IMG/VR virus record: IMGVR_UViG_3300044624_001533
Coordinates: 1 to 21,204 of that record
DNA from: a virus
DNA length: 21,204 bases
Direction: 5' to 3' (one strand)
This document shows positions 18,255 to 21,204 of this stretch, piece by piece. Positions within the stretch are counted from its first letter, which is position 1. Every line of letters begins with the position of its first letter. Below the pieces are notes generated by a model. That model saw nothing but the letters and a program-made list of their open reading frames with translations. It searched no databases and was not told the DNA's origin. The translations under genes and the position numbers were made by a program.

Positions 18255-19526
18255 ATGTCCGCTGGTAAAAACTTTTTAAGAGTCATAATCGACTCCCGTG
18301 AGACTCAGTATTTCCGTAGAGCTACGGAGGACCTGTTCATAGAAGGCGAGGTAGAGGCTTACAGGGCCATCAGAGGCCACCTCGATGCGTATGGGGCGCT
18401 GCCTACCCTTCAAGAGTTGCTGGACGGTCAGCATGAGCTTCCAGAGCCACGTAGAGCTAGTAGTGCTCAGTACTACCTCGATCAGCTAAAGAAGCGGTAT
18501 GCCTACTCGCAAGTAAACCAACGGCACCCACAGTTGGTGGAGGCAATGAGGCACCGTGATACCGACGGTGTGGTGAATGTGCTGGCTGAAATGCTACAGG
18601 AGGCAAGGAGGGCCACTGGAGGAGCCTCGTACTCGACGATAGCGGATCAGTTCGATGTTGTAGCAGTCGAGTATCAGGAGGCGAAACGGAACCCAGGTTT
18701 GCGCGGAATAACAACGGGCTGGGACACCCTCAACCTCGCAACCAATGGTCTGGTAGGGGGGGACCTAATTGTGATCGCTGGGAGGCCGTCTATGGGAAAG
18801 AGCTGGCTCATATCACACATGGCCTATTCTGCGGCAGAGGCAGACCTCAAAGTGGCCTTCTGTTCGATGGAGATGAGCCTCAAGCAAATCGCCCGCCGAT
18901 GGCTGGGGATGAAGACGGGCATCAACCCAAACTTCATTAGGGCTGGGGAGATCGGGACCTACTCTGAGGAGAGGATGCTAGACACGATTAACGACCAAAG
19001 AAACAAGAAGCACATCCACCTCCTCGGAGGAGACATGGCGAAGTCGGTTAGCTCAGTCGAGGCTATGGTCCTGGAGTTCCAGCCTGACATCCTTTTTGTC
19101 GACGCTGCCTACCTACTGACTCCAAGCGGCAGAAAGCAGGGCTACGTTTCCAAGTGGGAGAGTATTGCGGAGGTGGTGCAGGAACTCAAAAAGCTCAGTA
19201 TCCGGTACGACATACCTGTAGTGATTTCCGTACAGTTCAACCGAAATCAGAAAAGCAAATCCAAGAACCCTCTCGACCTAAGTGACATTGCGGGTACGGA
19301 CTCCATCCCACAGGATGCATCGATTGTCATGGGTGTTCGTAGCGGCCCAAGCCCAAACGAAACAAATCAGCGAATCATCGAGGTGATGAAGAACCGAGAA
19401 GGGGAGACGCCAAAGTTCGCAACGGCGTTTAGCTTTAGCCCAGTCAGAATGCATGAGGTTCCTCTTATCGAGGAAGGCGAAGAAGGTTTGGCAATGGATG
19501 ACGATTACAGTTCTTACGTATTATGA
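18255..19526 (+). CDS. DnaB-like replicative DNA helicase
   Basis: A 423-residue RecA-fold hexameric helicase. The N-terminal 120 residues are helical and shorter than bacterial DnaB, as in phage helicases. The motor has GITTGWDTLNLATNGLVGGD (about 155-174), Walker A GRPSMGKS (176-183), the CSMEMSLKQIARR segment (motif H1a, about 205-217), Walker B ILFVDAAYLL with D283, motif H3 PVVISVQFNRNQ (about 322-333) and the arginine-finger segment KNREG with R381. It should unwind duplex DNA 5'-3' ahead of the polymerase encoded next. Its last bases overlap the polymerase start (ATGA), implying coupled translation. Confidence 0.93.
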   Translation: MSAGKNFLRVIIDSRETQYFRRATEDLFIEGEVEAYRAIRGHLDAYGALPTLQELLDGQHELPEPRRASSAQYYLDQLKKRYAYSQVNQRHPQLVEAMRHRDTDGVVNVLAEMLQEARRATGGASYSTIADQFDVVAVEYQEAKRNPGLRGITTGWDTLNLATNGLVGGDLIVIAGRPSMGKSWLISHMAYSAAEADLKVAFCSMEMSLKQIARRWLGMKTGINPNFIRAGEIGTYSEERMLDTINDQRNKKHIHLLGGDMAKSVSSVEAMVLEFQPDILFVDAAYLLTPSGRKQGYVSKWESIAEVVQELKKLSIRYDIPVVISVQFNRNQKSKSKNPLDLSDIAGTDSIPQDASIVMGVRSGPSPNETNQRIIEVMKNREGETPKFATAFSFSPVRMHEVPLIEEGEEGLAMDDDYSSYVL

Positions 19527-21204
19527 AGCGATATAACACGACAAACATTAATGTTCTTAAAGGCTCATCGCCAAAGGTACTGGTTATTACGGATGCGCTT
19601 TCTGGTGCTGCGTATGAGCGAGGCGATGTAATGACAAAGCCAGCTCATACCTTATTTATTAAGGAGGCAGAGAAGAATGGTTTCTCCGAAGAAGATTTTA
19701 TCTTCATCACGCCATGCCCGCCTATTCCTAGCGAGTTCGAGGGATCAGAGTCGAAAATTGGCAAGTTCATTGCACAATATCACGATGAGTTTTTAACAAT
19801 CGTAGAGAAAGAAAAGGCCGGATGTCGTGCGGTGATCACTCTTGGAAAATGCGGCGGTCGGCAGCTAGCTGGCAAGGCCACGCAGATTACTAAGGCCAGG
19901 GGGACTTTCTGCACTAACAATGCAACAGGTACGCTGCCCGTGCTTCCTTTGCTTGGGCCATTTCATGTGCTTAGAAGGCCGGAGATGCGGGATGTATACG
20001 ACGCTGACTTTCGACAGCTAAAAGGGCTAATGGAAGCGGACTGGGATCTTGAGGAATACCTCAACGGCTGCGGGACCGATAGGTATCAGTGGACTAAGGA
20101 TATCTCTCATCTTTTAGAGAATCCTCCTAGCTGCGTAGCCGTCGACTGCGAGACGGTTGGGCTAGACTGGCATTCTGAAGGCTTCAGGATTTTGAACGTA
20201 TCGATTACTCCAAAGAAGGGAGTTTCTTACGTAATCCCATTAGACGTTGAGTACGCAACTAACTCTTCATTACATGGAAACCAAACTCCTGAATGGATGA
20301 AGGAATTATCTGAAGATGATGTTTCTAAATCGATAACTCAGATCAGGCAGTTTCTATCAAATCCTAAAGTCGCAGTAGTTGGACATAACCTAAAGTTTGA
20401 TGTTCACGTTCTAGATACAATAAACGTCAAGGTCGTTAATTGGTATTTGGATACAATGCAGTTAGCCTTTTGTATTGATGAGAACATGCAGTCTAAATCT
20501 CTGGATGACTGCGTTAGAAGGTGGCTGGCTACACACGCCGGATACGCCGACGAGTTCAATCGCAAGACCGATAAGAGCCGAATGGATCTCGTCCAGCACG
20601 ACGAGATGCTGGCTTATGCGGGCGGAGATACGGATGTAACCTATAGGTTAACAGAAGTCATGCTTCCGATAGCCAAGCAGGACGAGCGCAACTACAGCAC
20701 CTTCATGCGTATTCAGATGCCGTCACTAAGGACTTTTGTGGCGATGGAGAAGGACGGAGTTAAAATCGACATTGAGGCCCTACAGGAACTCAGCACCGCT
20801 CTAGAGGCCAGGGAAAAGGACCTGTATCAGGAACTTATAAGTGAAGTCCCCCCAGAAGTCCTTCGAGAGTTCGAAGGCAACTGGAACTTTGGTTCACAGA
20901 AGTTCCTAGTGTCCTGCTTATTCGGACCAAATGGAATTCGCGACCCAGATACTGGAAAGCGGTTGAAACCGATAAAGTACACATCCTCAACGGAGAAGCT
21001 CAGTCAGGAAGAGCGGGTACCGTCGACCAGTGCTAAGGACCATCTGCCGTTCTTTGAACACGTACCATTTGTCAGAAAGTTGATACAGTATTCTAAACTG
21101 CAAAAGGTTAGGTCGACGTATGTCGGCACAGATTCACAAGCACTTTCGAGAAAGGTGGCGACTCTAAAAAACGGCAAGTATCCAAAGGCAGTCACAGAGG
21201 TGCT
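19523..21204 (+). CDS. Family A DNA polymerase with N-terminal UDG-like domain (partial, runs off right edge)
   Basis: Open to the window end, giving 560 codons; the start at 19523 overlaps the helicase stop (ATGA). Residues about 15-165 resemble the uracil-DNA-glycosylase superfamily: a strand VLVITDA, ITPCPP, then RAVITLGKCGGRQLAG and HVLRRPEM, but the catalytic GEAPG/GQDPY-type and HPS-type motifs are replaced. A 3'-5' exonuclease domain follows: motif I VAVDCETVGL (D208, E210), motif II GHNLKFD (D293) and motif III YAGGD (Y365, D369), a complete DEDDy set. The start of the polymerase thumb follows (about 395-560, with MEKDGVKID). The palm and fingers lie beyond the window. This would be the replicative polymerase with proofreading. 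Confidence 0.88.
   Translation, partial: MKRYNTTNINVLKGSSPKVLVITDALSGAAYERGDVMTKPAHTLFIKEAEKNGFSEEDFIFITPCPPIPSEFEGSESKIGKFIAQYHDEFLTIVEKEKAGCRAVITLGKCGGRQLAGKATQITKARGTFCTNNATGTLPVLPLLGPFHVLRRPEMRDVYDADFRQLKGLMEADWDLEEYLNGCGTDRYQWTKDISHLLENPPSCVAVDCETVGLDWHSEGFRILNVSITPKKGVSYVIPLDVEYATNSSLHGNQTPEWMKELSEDDVSKSITQIRQFLSNPKVAVVGHNLKFDVHVLDTINVKVVNWYLDTMQLAFCIDENMQSKSLDDCVRRWLATHAGYADEFNRKTDKSRMDLVQHDEMLAYAGGDTDVTYRLTEVMLPIAKQDERNYSTFMRIQMPSLRTFVAMEKDGVKIDIEALQELSTALEAREKDLYQELISEVPPEVLREFEGNWNFGSQKFLVSCLFGPNGIRDPDTGKRLKPIKYTSSTEKLSQEERVPSTSAKDHLPFFEHVPFVRKLIQYSKLQKVRSTYVGTDSQALSRKVATLKNGKYPKAVTEV

Overview
The window is one arm of a tailed double-stranded DNA bacteriophage (or a prophage or metagenomic equivalent). 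Every supported gene lies on the plus strand, packed end to end with short gaps or ATGA start/stop overlaps. From left to right it holds virion adhesin genes, a lysis region, an intergenic block with a strong terminator, an unusual AAA+ ATPase cassette, and a DNA replication module that runs off the right edge. No integrase, transposase, tRNA, rRNA or CRISPR array was seen.

Structural region (1-9476): the end of an unknown virion gene, a 333-residue structural protein, a small proline-rich protein, and then three large host-contact proteins. The first (1463-5566) has an Mtd-like N-terminus, eleven carbohydrate-binding-like modules alternating with collagen-like Gly-X-Y stalks, and a glycine-rich tip. 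The second (5587-8097) is a tail fibre with classic KGGTG segments. The third (8099-9100) is an Asp-box beta-propeller of about seven blades. A small conserved phage protein follows. Lysis region (9478-12667): a GTA-type three-TM holin-like protein, a calcineurin-like metallophosphoesterase, a winged-helix protein, three more small membrane proteins, an unknown small protein and a GH108 endolysin.

The block at 12668-12815 carries a textbook intrinsic terminator and several inverted repeats. The AAA+ cassette (12816-16142) encodes a Ycf46-like AAA+ ATPase, an unknown protein, a DUF1257 (Ycf35-like) protein, a DUF2997 protein and another unknown, in a tightly coupled operon. Ycf46 and Ycf35 are proteins conserved in cyanobacteria and plastids with no settled mechanism, so this is the best candidate for an undescribed system here. 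A GC-rich hairpin (16150-16188) separates it from replication.

Replication region (16247-21204): a small Cys-containing protein, an O-like replication initiator with iteron-like DNA repeats inside its gene (a lambda-like origin arrangement), an unknown protein, a DnaB-type helicase, and the first 560 codons of a family A DNA polymerase preceded by a degenerate uracil-DNA-glycosylase-like domain. Initiator, helicase and polymerase together suggest a largely self-sufficient fork.

Host: unknown. Most genes lack a Shine-Dalgarno sequence and have T just before the ATG. Together with the Ycf46/Ycf35-type genes this is compatible with a cyanobacterial host, but that is an inference of low to moderate confidence. 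All positions and calls come from reading the sequence; no database search was run.
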